Part shown: positions 1 through 11,475 of the stretch, one piece after another
Layout: every line of letters begins with the position of its first letter
Numbering within the stretch: position 1 is the first letter of the stretch
DNA from: Torymus aiolomorphi
Taxonomy: Eukaryota; Arthropoda; Insecta; Hymenoptera; Torymidae
Reading direction: 5' to 3'
NCBI GenBank assembly: GCA_036365515.1
Contig: CM070873.1
Location: forward strand, 19,483,757 to 19,547,756
DNA length: 64,000 nucleotides
The notes under the pieces: model-generated
Database searches by the model: none
Told to the model about the DNA's origin: nothing
What the model saw: the letters and a program-made list of their open reading frames with translations, nothing else
Position numbers and translations under genes: made by a program

Positions 1-537
1 CACAATTTGGACATCCGAATTTTCCATTAAATTGATGCATGTTCAGAAACAAAGCTTTTGCGGGTAAATCACAAACGCCGCTAATAACAATTCCTTTGAC
101 TTTCACATTACTCTCTTCACCCGCAAACTTGAAATCTACGCCTTTAGATAACTCCTCGAAGTCATTCTCCAAACTGGACACGAATAAGTTCACCTGTGGC
201 TAGTAGTTCCGAACCACAAACCTGCGAGCACAGTATTTTCTTCTTTTACGCGCATACTATAAGGGAGCTCATTTATCATAAAAAATAAAGGCCAAACACT
301 TATTTTTGACGATTTAAAGAGAGGTAAGCCATCAGTATTCCACGTAAAAGTTATGTTATTTGGATTATTAGTAAAATTATGAGGTAGTGATTTATACACA
401 TTACCGTCATAAATATCTTCGTAATTATTTTCATTAATTTTATTATATATATATATATTGGACGGTATTTTGAGGATTTCATAAAGAATTTGTACAATAG
501 TGGTGACACAAATATAAACATTGTTATAAACAACCAA
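1..537 (-). pseudogene. tnp2/DUF4218-like transposase, N-terminal part, frameshifted
   Basis: Minus-strand coding remnant that runs off the window at base 1. Seen: the frame from 537 to about 212 contains WPLFFMINELPYSMR and LAGLWFG; the next 200 bases, in another frame, read VNLFVSSLENDF and then CDLPAKALFLN...CPNC. This order is typical of tnp2-like proteins of CACTA/EnSpm-type DNA transposons common in arthropods (family assignment from memory). A one-base loss at about 212-215 separates the frames. The open frame at 537 starts with TTG rather than ATG, so the true start or an upstream exon is not visible. A second, independent relative lies at 20061-21430 on the other strand. Confidence 0.6.
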
Positions 538-1720
<1,183 letters not shown>

Positions 1721-1776
1721 TGACCCCGGGTCAAGGTCATGGTCAAAGTTATGGTCAGTTTCCGTGCAGTTAAGAG

Positions 1777-1952
1777 TAAAGTCGGAGATGACCCGGCCAG
1801 TTAAGGCAAGGTCGGAGATGACCCGGCCAGTTAAGGCAAGGTCGGAGATGACCGGGCCAGTTAAGCCAAGGTCGGAGATGACCCGGTCAGTTAAGGCAAG
1901 GTCGGAGATGACCCGGCCAGTTAAGGCAAGGTCGGGGATGATCAGGCCAGCT
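1777..1952. repeat. 30-bp tandem repeat, about six copies
   Basis: Unit AAGGTCGGAGATGACCCGGC plus CAGTTAAGGC, repeated head to tail with few changes just inside the left TIR. It is open in one frame (TRPVKARSEM repeats), but nothing suggests that this is a protein. Confidence 0.9.
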
Positions 1953-2019
1953 AAAATTCATTGGAAAATTCCACGTTCATGTGTATTTAGTCATAGGATC
2001 CAAGTATTTCGGTCACCAT

Positions 2020-3087
2020 TTACTGAAGAAGATGCTCAAAAGTTGCACCATTTACTTGTTGACAACATTCTATTCTCCTTTTAAAGTTTCTAACAGTATT
2101 TAATAATACTTGACGTGGAATACTTAAGCAGATTTGTGTAATCCTTTGAATCATGTCATCTCTTGTAGTTGGCCTATTGCGGTAGACTGTATTTTTTAGG
2201 AAGCCCCATAAATAAAAACCTGGAGATGTCAGATCTGGAAATCTTGGTGGCCATGCTACGAGACCTCCTCTACCAATCCATCGACCCTTAAACCTTTCAT
2301 TAAGAAAATCTCTGACAATTCTGGCATAATGTGGAGGAGCACCATCTTGTTGTAGCTACATTCTGGCCCTTGTATGGAGATCAACGTTTTCTAGAAAGAG
2401 TGGCAGCTCGTCTCTCAGCAACTGTAAATAAGTATGTTGAGTTACGTGACCTTCAAAAAAATAAGGTCCAATCAGACATCCGTTAATAATACCACACCAT
2501 ACCGTTACATTCCAGCGATGCTGATGATCAACTTCTCGCATCCAATGAGGAATAACAGGAGACCAGTAGTGGCAATTATGGCGATTCAACATACCAGTAC
2601 TCTGAAATGTAGCCTCGTCGCTAAAAAGAACATTGTTAAGGAAATTTTCATCATCAGTAATTTGTTGTGTTGCCCATTGGCAAAATGTTATTCTCCGTCG
2701 ATAATCTTCCACAGTTAAAGCTTGATTTAGAGTAATGTGGTAAGGATGGTAACGCGCATATCGTAAATATCTACTGGCCTTAGATCCTGGAATACCCATT
2801 GTTAACTCGATTTCGCGTAAACTGACATGAACATTTAAATGTACCATGGCTGGAACAGCAAGAAAGCGAGGATTATTTTCATAATCGTGTTCATTCAGTG
2901 TCCTCCTTCTTCGAACGAAGTTTCCTTGTCGACCGCGCAGTTTAATGTCACGTATTACCGTATGATCAGGATGTTGTCGTTGAGGGAACCGAGCACGATA
3001 CAATCTGCTTGCCTCTCGATAGTTTCGTCGACATTCTCCTAAAATAAGAAGAATGTCAACTATTTCATTAGCAGAATAGTCAGGCAT
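2020..3087 (-). pseudogene. Mariner/Tc1-like transposase (helix-turn-helix + DDE), one nonsense codon
   Basis: A 356-codon frame from ATG at 3087 to TAA at 2020-2022. It opens with a DUF4817-like DNA-binding region (NEIVDILLILGECRRNYREA, about residues 7-60), followed by a DDE_3 catalytic domain. Seen: first Asp in LFSDEATF, second Asp in QQDGAPPH. In-frame TAG at 2356-2358 just before LQQDG sits where the family usually has Trp (TGG to TAG). The third catalytic Asp, expected within the LTPLDFFLWG-type motif, reads LTSPGFYLWG, so it appears changed to Gly. Full length for the family otherwise. Both defects predict a dead enzyme. Confidence 0.85.
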
Positions 3088-3371
3088 TCTTTTTTAGTTG
3101 TAAATGCAATTATTTATCAAAACACACCACAAAAGAATAATATGTTATTATACTATACAATATTTTAAAACGAAAAAGTTTAATTTTCTGTGCCAATATA
3201 AGTGTGCTCAATTTGAAAACAATTTGATGTAAACAGTAATAATTATTGACTATTAGCGATCGATGCTGAATACTACCGGTCACTATTGGATACAGGTGGT
3301 CAACACTTATTAACTTTTGTTATTATTTGATATAAATGGTTAACCCTGGTAAATATTGATAATAGTAAAAA
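3088..3371. other. Upstream region of the mariner-like transposase
   Basis: AT-rich spacer between the transposase start and the right TIR. No clear promoter or ORF seen. Confidence 0.4.
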
Positions 3372-4122
3372 TAGTAAAATTTTCCGCTCTTTCCATTTAC
3401 GAGGTCAAAAATAGGGGTTCCCATTTGAAAAAATCGATTTGACCTTCAAATGACCTTGATCATTGACCTCAAGGCCATAACCAAGGTCACGATCAGTTGG
3501 GCCGCTCCAAACCCTACAACTTCTGTATTTAACACTCGTATGCGTAATTATGGGAATGTTTGGATGCGTTGATTGATTTTGATTTTAAACATGACCATGA
3601 CGATGACCATGGCCTTGACTCAAGGACATATCTGAACGTAAAATTTTCCGCTCTTTCCATTTACGAGGTCAAAAATGGGGGTTCCCATTTGGAAAAATCG
3701 ATTTGACCTTCAAATGACCTTGATCATTGACCACAAGGTCATAACGAAGGCTACGATCAGTTGGGCCCCTCTGAACCCTACAACTTTTGTATTTAACAAT
3801 TTGTCTCGTATGCCTAATTATGGGAATGTTTTGATGCGTTGATTGATTTTAATTTTAAACATGACCATGACCATGACTATGACCTTGACTCAAGGACATA
3901 TCTGAACATAAAATTTTCCGCTCTTTCCATTTACGAGGTCAAAAGTGGGGGTTCCCATTTGAAAAAATCGATTTGACCTTCAAATGACCTTGATCATTGA
4001 CCTCAAGGTCATAAGCAAGGTCACGATCAGTTGGGCCCCTCTGAACCCTACAACTTTTGTTTTTTTCCATCTCCCTTAGTTTTCGAGATATTTGCCTGGT
4101 GGTTTTAAAATGGGACACCCGG
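3372..4122. repeat. Right long TIR of the mariner-like element
   Basis: Inverted copy of 962-1720 with the same subunits. The outermost ~45 bp (TTTTCGAGATATTTGCCTGG onward) are nearly identical to the left end. Several TGACCTTGA 9-mers (about 3452, 3717, 3883, 3983). Confidence 0.85.
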
Positions 4123-4741
<619 letters not shown>

Positions 4742-4742
<1 letters not shown>

Positions 4743-5240
4743 CTAATGCCAGTGTAAACATAGTGGCACAGCCGCACAGCTGACAGCTCAAAAGCTCAAA
4801 TGAGCAGAGATACATAACTATGTGATTTCAACAGTTTGTTTTGCAGAGTTTTGGCTTCCTCAAATAGAAAGATTTTTTTCATAATGTTTCATTATTTGTA
4901 TTCATAAGTGAATTTAGGACTGAAAATTTAATGAATTATATGTGAAAATATATATGTAAAAGTATTTATAATTGTGATTATAATACAAGCGTGCAGTGAC
5001 AGTTTTGTTTAAATTTGGAAATTATAGCTTCAGTTCAAGATGCATGAGATTGCTGTATGAAAGTTAATACAGAAAAACAAGTGGATTTAGTTAAGTATTC
5101 GAAGGAAGAAGCTGTAATAATTCTTTACGGATAAAAATAAATACATCTTTTTTTTTAAAAAGATGAAAGTGAAATAATTGAGTTTGGCTTACTATAGGAT
5201 ATAATTCAATTCAGAAGAGTTGTGAATTACAATAAGTGTC
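4742..5240. other. AT-rich flank of the Copia insertion, no gene seen
   Basis: No ORF, repeat or RNA gene recognised. The last five bases (5236-5240, GTGTC) are the left copy of the Copia target duplication. Confidence 0.6.
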
Positions 5241-5486
5241 TGTTGAGAATATACATATTATATTGTGCGATGCCAATGTAGGCAATATAGCGCGAGCGAC
5301 CCACGTTTGTAAACATGTGCGTCCCCCACCCTATAACGTGTGAGAGTCGACGGGCGAGCGCGATGCTCCTGCTAACTTGTTGTTAGACCGAGAATGACCC
5401 GCGCCGAGTAAGGTTCTATTGTAACTTAGCTTAAGTCTCTTAATAAACTCTTTTATTCTATCAAAGTAGTGTGTCATTATTTAACA
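5241..5486 (+). repeat. 5' LTR of the Copia element
   Basis: 246 bp, TG...CA ends. AATAAA at about 5440-5446 suggests the polyadenylation signal that defines the R region. Confidence 0.95.
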
Positions 5487-5500
5487 TGGTAGCAGAGCGT
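5487..5500 (+). promoter_or_regulatory. Primer-binding site (initiator tRNA-Met type)
   Basis: TGGTAGCAGAGCGT immediately after the LTR matches the usual Copia site for an initiator tRNA-Met fragment (TGGTATCAGAGC-like). Confidence 0.8.
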
Positions 5501-5696
5501 GGTTCTTTCTTAGCTCTCTATCTTAACCTTCGGGAAAAGATAGAGGGCTTATATCAAGACGCCTGACAAAAGGGAAGAAAAAGACTCCGAGCACGAAGGA
5601 ACGCTCAAGTCGAAGGAAGAAGCCACAACACCGAAGGTCAAGCAAGAAGAAGAAGATTCCGAACACGAAGGAACGTTCGAGAACAAAGAAGACGAA

Positions 5697-8600
5697 ATGG
5701 ATAAAAAGGATATTTCGATACCGGTGTTTGATGGAGGAAACTACAGTATGTGGAAAAGGAGGATCCAAATGTACATGAAGCTCAAAAAATGTGAAATTGT
5801 GATAGAAAGAGAAAAGAGTAAAACAGACAAAGTAGAAGAATGGAATCAGAATGATTTGAAAGCAATAAATATAATTTATAGTGCGATATCAGATAAACAA
5901 TTAGAATTTGTTTGTGAAGAAGAAACAGCATACAAAATTATGAAGAAGCTAGACAGTATGTATTTAAAAGAATCAACGGCGTTACAAATAGTCTGCAGGA
6001 ATAGACTGGAGAAATTAAGATTAAGAAATTATAGTGATTCAGAGACATTTTTCAGTGATTTTGAAAAAGCAGTAAACGAGTTAAGAGGCGCGGGTGCTAA
6101 AATAAGCGAAAAAGAAAAATTGAATTATATGCTTAACACGTTACCAGAATCATACAGTTATATAGGTGATTTGGTTGATACATTGAAAGAAGAAGAACAA
6201 ACGGCTGATTACATAAGGAACAAAATTAAGCTAGCTGAAATGAAGAATCGAAAAGAGCATAACGAGAGAAGTACGAATGCATTTACTGCAAGAAAGGGAA
6301 ACTGCTATAAGTGCGGAAAACCTGGTCATTTCGCACGAGATTGCCAAGATGGAGGACAAGCAGGTAGCAACGGCAGCTCATGGAGAGGATCGTCACGTGG
6401 TCGCAGCCGAGGCACAGCCGGAAGGAGCCATTACGGCAGAGGACGCGAAAAATTCCATGGACAACAAGGAGCAAGTACGAGCGAACAGAGCGGCGAAGGT
6501 ACGAGCGCATGGATAGCGACGACACACGCTGCGTACACCAACGAAACAAACAGGTCAAGTATTAGCGAAATTGATTGGATACTCGACAGCGGGTGTTCCG
6601 ATCATATAATAAATAACGAAAATTATTTTGAGAATTGTATTGAACTTAAAGAACCGGTAAATATTTATGTAGGAGATAATAGGCCGATAAAGGCAACGAG
6701 TATTGGTACGGTAGTAAGTTACTTTAACGTATCTGGCAAAAATAACGAAGTAAAAATGAGTAATGTATTCTACGCGAAAGAAATGAAAGCAAATTTGATT
6801 AGTTATGGAAAATTAACTGAGAATAACAATACTATTATTTCAAAAAGAAATTTTACAAAAATTATTGATCGGAATAATAAACTTACAGCAATAGCTATAA
6901 GAGAAAACGGACTTTACAAAATGAAAAGTAAATTGAAATACAAGGTCGCATGTGTAAATAGTTCCGAACGAAATAATAACATGAGTCAAAAGGAAAGATG
7001 GCACAGAGTGTTAGGTCACGTAAATTTTAGATATTTGAATACGATATGTAAACAACAGTTATTAACGGGTATTCCAAACGAACTGGAATCTGAATTTATG
7101 AAATGTAAAACTTGTATTGAAAATAAGATGCATAACTTGCCATTTAGTAATAATAGAACAAAGGCGAAAGATATATTAGAAATTATACATACGGATGTAT
7201 GCGGTCCCTTTAAGACAACAGGGTTTAACGGAGAAAAATATTTTGCTTCCTTTATTGACGATTATAGTAAAATAGCTAAAGTTTATTACATAAAGGCTAA
7301 AGATGAAGTTTTTGATTGCTTAGTTCAATTTATAAATGAAACTGAAAATTTAACTGGAAAGAGAGTCAAAATATTGAGGTGTGATAACGGGAAAGAGTAT
7401 TTAAACAATCGGTTTTATAAATTGGCCAAAGAAAAGGGTATTATTATGAATAATTGTCCAGCGTATGTACACGAATTAAACGGCACTGCTGAAAGATTTA
7501 ATAGATCGATAATGAACATGGCGCGATGTTTATTAGCAGAGGCAAAAGTACACAAATGTTACTGGCCAGAAATAATATGTGCCGCGACGTATTTGAAAAA
7601 TCGTACGCTAGCAAATACGATAGAAAGAAAGACTCCTTACGAAATATTTTTTAAGAGAAAACCAAATGTAGAAAATTTAAGATTATATGGTAGTAAAGTT
7701 TTTGTGAGAAAACCAGAACAAAAACGATTCTCTAAGTGGGATACGAAAGCAGAAATGGGGATTCTATTAGGTTATAGTGATGTAGGCTATAGAGTTCTTA
7801 TAAATAATAAAATAATTGTTGCAAGGCATGTGGATATCATAGAAAGAGATGTTAAATGCATTGGTTTTGATTATAAAGATAATATTGATAACGATGATAG
7901 TACAGAAAGTGATGCAAGTACAAACGATGATTTATCGGATAATGTCTTTGAAAACGCGAATGAATTCGAAGAGCAACAAGGTAAAGTAAAAGAAAAGAAT
8001 AATTTATTGTTACATCAACCTTCGGGGAAATGTAACGATGCAGAAAACACAACATTGAAAGTTCCGCGAAAATCTACGCGTGATAGGAAAAGTCCCGTAA
8101 GATACCCAGAAAAGGAAAGTTATAATATATATGTAAGGTACTGTAGAGTAGATACGCCTTGTACATTTGAGGAGGCGATAAATAGTAAAGAGAGTAAAAA
8201 TTGGCAAGAAGCCATGAATAAAGAAATCGAATGCATAAATAAAAATAAAACGTGGAAATTAGTTGATAGAGTAGAAAATAAAAAAGTTCTAGATGTCAAA
8301 TGGGTTTATACGAAAAAGTCAGATAATAGATATAAGGCTAGATTAGTTGTAAGAGGTTTTCAGCAAACTGATGTAATTGATGACATATATTCTCCTGTAG
8401 CGAAAAATCAAACACTAAAAATCTTATTTTCATTTTGTTGTCAATATGGGCTCAGAATAGAACAAATGGATGTAGAAACTGCATTCTTAAATGGGAAAGT
8501 AACTACAGAAGTATATGTGAGTCAACCCAAAGGATATGAAAATGGCACAAATAAAGTTTATAAATTGTTAAAAGCGCTTTATGGATTGAGAGAAAGTCCA

Positions 8601-9662
8601 AGAGACTGGTATGAGTGTTTGGATGAATACTTAACTGATTTAGGCTTTGAGAGAAGCAATATAGATTTATGCTTGTATGTTAATAAAGAAGGAGAGGACA
8701 TTATTTATATTCTTATATATGTTGATGATTTATTAATATGTAGTAAAAACAAGGAATTAATACGCAATGTAAAAAGATTATTATCTAAGAGATTCAAGAT
8801 GAAAGATTTAGGAGAAATAAAAGAATATCTTGGGATTAACATTAATTATGATTATAAAAATGGTAAAATGGATTTAAGTCAAGAAAAATATATAGAAACT
8901 TTAGCAACTAAATTTCAAATAAAAGACAGTAAATTACATAATATTCCAATGGAAACTAATTTAAAAATTGAAAGATCTGATGAATGTGAACTAAATATAA
9001 AATATAGAAATATAATTGGTGCTTTATTATATATAAGTTCTGGTACTCGACCAGATATTAGTTATAGCGTTAATTATTTAAGCAGGTTTCAAAACTGCTA
9101 TACAGAAACACACTGGAAATATGCGTTGCGAATATTAAAGTATTTGTATGGAACGAAAAAATTAAGTTTAAAATATAAAAGAAATGAAAATTGCGACTTA
9201 ATTGATTGTTATGTAGACGCGGATTGGGCTGACGATAATATTGATAGAAAGTCCACATCTGGTTATGTGATTAGAGTTTTTGGTAATATGATTGAATGGA
9301 AATCGCGAAAACAAAAATGTGTGACAAAAGCGTCGACTTATGCAGAGTATGTAGCTTTATCAGAAGCTGTGAGTGAACTTAAGTTTATAAGAGAGTTGAT
9401 AAATATTTTTGATGTAAAAATAAATAATCCAATTAAAATTTATGAGGATAATACAGGCGCGATTAATATAGCAAAATGTGGTAATTTTACAAAGAATTCA
9501 AAGCATGTTGAAATACATTATCATTTTGTGCATGAGAGTGTGAAAGAAAAAGAAATTGAAATTGTAAAAGTCGATTCAAATGAAAATATTGCGGATATTT
9601 TTACAAAGGCGCTATGCAAAGATAAGTTTATTAAATATAGAAATTTGTTAAATGTAAAATGA
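5697..9662 (+). CDS. Copia gag-pol polyprotein (1321 aa), intact
   Basis: Makes the particle and copying enzymes of the retrotransposon. Domains seen in order: gag with UBN2/DUF4219-like start (VFDGGNYSMWKRRIQMYMK, residues 9-27), CCHC zinc knuckle CYKCGKPGHFARDC (about 203-216), aspartic protease WILDSGCSDHI (about 294), integrase HHCC region (HRVLGHV... CKTC, from about 436) and core HTDVCGPF (about 499), reverse transcriptase with YVDDLL (about 1007), RNase H with DADWADD (about 1175). One frame, no stop, usual length. First ATG is 5697. The frame is open about 50 codons further upstream, back to a TAG near 5538, and that leader encodes an imperfect repeat of DSEHEGT but has no in-frame ATG. 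Confidence 0.97.
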   Translation: MDKKDISIPVFDGGNYSMWKRRIQMYMKLKKCEIVIEREKSKTDKVEEWNQNDLKAINIIYSAISDKQLEFVCEEETAYKIMKKLDSMYLKESTALQIVCRNRLEKLRLRNYSDSETFFSDFEKAVNELRGAGAKISEKEKLNYMLNTLPESYSYIGDLVDTLKEEEQTADYIRNKIKLAEMKNRKEHNERSTNAFTARKGNCYKCGKPGHFARDCQDGGQAGSNGSSWRGSSRGRSRGTAGRSHYGRGREKFHGQQGASTSEQSGEGTSAWIATTHAAYTNETNRSSISEIDWILDSGCSDHIINNENYFENCIELKEPVNIYVGDNRPIKATSIGTVVSYFNVSGKNNEVKMSNVFYAKEMKANLISYGKLTENNNTIISKRNFTKIIDRNNKLTAIAIRENGLYKMKSKLKYKVACVNSSERNNNMSQKERWHRVLGHVNFRYLNTICKQQLLTGIPNELESEFMKCKTCIENKMHNLPFSNNRTKAKDILEIIHTDVCGPFKTTGFNGEKYFASFIDDYSKIAKVYYIKAKDEVFDCLVQFINETENLTGKRVKILRCDNGKEYLNNRFYKLAKEKGIIMNNCPAYVHELNGTAERFNRSIMNMARCLLAEAKVHKCYWPEIICAATYLKNRTLANTIERKTPYEIFFKRKPNVENLRLYGSKVFVRKPEQKRFSKWDTKAEMGILLGYSDVGYRVLINNKIIVARHVDIIERDVKCIGFDYKDNIDNDDSTESDASTNDDLSDNVFENANEFEEQQGKVKEKNNLLLHQPSGKCNDAENTTLKVPRKSTRDRKSPVRYPEKESYNIYVRYCRVDTPCTFEEAINSKESKNWQEAMNKEIECINKNKTWKLVDRVENKKVLDVKWVYTKKSDNRYKARLVVRGFQQTDVIDDIYSPVAKNQTLKILFSFCCQYGLRIEQMDVETAFLNGKVTTEVYVSQPKGYENGTNKVYKLLKALYGLRESPRDWYECLDEYLTDLGFERSNIDLCLYVNKEGEDIIYILIYVDDLLICSKNKELIRNVKRLLSKRFKMKDLGEIKEYLGININYDYKNGKMDLSQEKYIETLATKFQIKDSKLHNIPMETNLKIERSDECELNIKYRNIIGALLYISSGTRPDISYSVNYLSRFQNCYTETHWKYALRILKYLYGTKKLSLKYKRNENCDLIDCYVDADWADDNIDRKSTSGYVIRVFGNMIEWKSRKQKCVTKASTYAEYVALSEAVSELKFIRELINIFDVKINNPIKIYEDNTGAINIAKCGNFTKNSKHVEIHYHFVHESVKEKEIEIVKVDSNENIADIFTKALCKDKFIKYRNLLNVK

Positions 9663-9690
9663 GATATGTAAAAGTGTACAATATAAATGT

Positions 9691-9699
9691 AAGGAGGCG
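9691..9699 (+). promoter_or_regulatory. Polypurine tract of the Copia element
   Basis: AAGGAGGCG directly before the 3' LTR, the usual second-strand priming site of Copia elements. Confidence 0.75.
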
Positions 9700-9945
9700 T
9701 GTTGAGAATATACATATTATATTGTGCGATGCCAATGTAGGCAATATAGCGCGAGCGACCCACGTTTGTAAACATGTGCGTCCCCCACCCTATAACGTGT
9801 GAGAGTCGACAGGCGAGCGCGATGCTCCTGCTAACTTGTTGTTAGACCGAGAATGACCCGCGCCGAGTAAGGTTCTATTGTAACTTAGCTTAAGTCTCTT
9901 AATAAACTCTTTTATTCTATCAAAGTAGTGTGTCATTATTTAACA
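9700..9945 (+). repeat. 3' LTR of the Copia element
   Basis: 246 bp, 245/246 identical to the 5' LTR by eye; followed by the GTGTC target duplication. Confidence 0.95.
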
Positions 9946-10169
9946 GTGTCAAGATGTATCTACGCAGAAAAGCGACAAGCCTGCTTAGCACACAAGAAAT
10001 ATATAATACAGGCTTGAATTAAAGATATATTTAATATACAATATGCGTAATCAAGTGATCATTGACAATGTGGGCTTATCGGCTTTTATGTATTTATATA
10101 CTTTTGGCCATAACAGTGATGGCTTCTTAAGTTGCGATTAGGATTTCATATTTTATAAGACCAGTAGAT

Positions 10170-10231
10170 AAGCTATACCGATTCTGGACCATTTCAGGTC
10201 GTGACCTGTTGGTCTAGAATCGGTATAGCTT
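10170..10231. repeat. Terminal palindrome, left end
   Basis: 21-nt arms AAGCTATACCGATTCTGGAC(C) and its complement pair at 20 of 21 positions. Between them lies a second palindrome, CAGGTCGTGACCTG. The same structure is at the other end (19163-19224). Confidence 0.9.
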
Positions 10232-10594
10232 TTTTGGGTCCCCCTCCCCTCCCCCTTCCCCCCTTCCCCCCTCCCCTCGCCCGCTATTGCACGGGGTGCC
10301 ATTAACCCAAAAACAGGTCAGGACCTGTTTGGTCTAGAATCGGCATAGGGTTTTGAGTCATATCGGCGCGGCGGGTGACAGCCCGCGACCAGACGACTGC
10401 GCACATCGGCTGCGCAGCGGCGGGCGGTCAGCGGCGGGCGGCGAGCGGCGAGCGGTGAGCGGCCAGCCTGCTACTGCAAACAGGCAGCGGTCGGCGGCGG
10501 GTGGCTAGCGGTCGGCGGCCTGCTGCTTGTCAGCTGCTGCTCTCGGCCAGCGGTTCTTATCTACTATAACCATTAAAAACTATTATGCAACCAT

Positions 10595-10732
10595 TTAAAA
10601 CTTTTTGTAACCCTTTTGCTCGGGCAAAGAATACGTGTTTGTGGAAATTTTTTCTGAATATTTTTTCCACTGCGACTGTTTTGAATCGTTTTGTATGAGT
10701 CGCTGTTGCTCGGGAGCAACGGTTTGACCCAT
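10595..10732 (-). CDS. Small ORF in left TIR (45 aa), function unknown
   Basis: ATG at 10732, TAA at 10595-10597. Reads MGQTVAPEQQRLIQNDSKQS and ends LPEQKGYKKF: hydrophilic, rich in Gln, Lys and Ser, with no domain I recognise. The right-TIR twin (18565-18714) is nearly identical but has four more residues (NSST) by a 12-nt in-frame difference. An initiator TTCATTC lies 11 nt upstream (A at 10743); the TIR match stops at about 10764, and the TATA-like ATATATAT beyond it is not the TATATAAG of the twin. Confidence 0.5.
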   Translation of the reverse strand: MGQTVAPEQQRLIQNDSKQSQWKKYSEKISTNTYSLPEQKGYKKF

Positions 10733-10764
10733 TATGAGGGAATGAAAGTCTCTAACGACTGCAA

Positions 10765-11475
10765 ATATATATTATTTAGAAAATGCAAAATTTAAAAAGG
10801 TAATAAAATAAAAATACGCTCCGTTTTCAATTATATTGCGAAAGTATAGTATTAATTTTACATTAAAAACTTTATACGGTAATATACATTCTACTATTAC
10901 ATTCTACATTTTACGGTAGTATATATTCTACTTCTTCTACCTCGTTTACTGAGTATAGTCTGTGATACTCAAAGTCACCTCCTACTTGTGCATTTTTATT
11001 CACCTCGGGTTCTTACTGGTGCTGCGGCTGTTGGTGTTGCTGCTGCATCGCGTTGAAGCATGATGCGTGCTTTCGAGATTGGGCGCATACCCCACACAAC
11101 CACATGCCAAAGAGAGTATCGGAGGCTCTTCAACAAGATGAAGAGTTCTACTTGAAACTCCAGGACGCCGCGAATAAGTGCGAACTATTTATAAAATATC
11201 ACGGTGGTTCGAGTGTAGAATTTAGCGGCAAATAATTTTTAAGTAATGTGAATATATATAGTTAACCTTTAAGTATTGCGAAATGTTTAAGTATTTATGA
11301 AAAAATATATATTGTAAAATAGTTAAGTATTGCGAAAATATATAATTAAGTATTGTAATTTTAAAGTATCGTGAAAAAATATAATGTTCAAATGTACATA
11401 TTTTTTTAATTTATTAATAAACAACTCTTTGTTTAACTTGAAAAAAATTTGTTTTTATTTATCAATTCTATATGT
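10765..11475. other. Unique left region of the Polinton-like element; possible short ORF 11104-11235
   Basis: Lies between the TIR and the integrase stop. An ATG-initiated 43-codon frame (MPKRVSEALQQDEEFYLKLQ...) at 11104-11235 (+) is preceded by an open Cys-rich stretch without ATG; it could be the tail of a lost gene. AATAAA-type signals for the leftward genes lie near 11455 (minus strand). Nothing resembling a polymerase is present. Confidence 0.4.

Larger units (their letters stand above)
5241..9945 (+). mobile_element. Ty1/Copia LTR retrotransposon, complete and young
   Basis: 4,705-bp element with 246-bp LTRs (TGTTGAG...TTAACA) that differ at one position (G in the 5' copy, A in the 3' copy, in CGAC[G/A]GGCGAG). 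It has an intact gag-pol ORF, a primer-binding site, a polypurine tract and the 5-bp target duplication GTGTC (5236-5240 and 9946-9950). LTRs are identical at birth, so this copy inserted recently; it carries every part needed for autonomous copying. Confidence 0.97.
10163..10764. repeat. Left terminal inverted repeat of the Polinton-like element
   Basis: Pairs with 18535-19231. From the end inward: 62-bp palindrome, a C-rich tract (about 10238-10280), more copies of GGTCTAGAATCGG, a CGG-rich block (10370-10530), then the small ORF. Shorter than the right copy: the 79-bp hairpin at 18929-19007 has no intact counterpart here. Confidence 0.92.

Noticed and set aside
10765..11475. Looked for a family-B DNA polymerase or protein-primed polymerase remnant
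   Set aside because: No motif (DTDS, SLYP, KxY types) in any frame; the region is too short and AT-rich.
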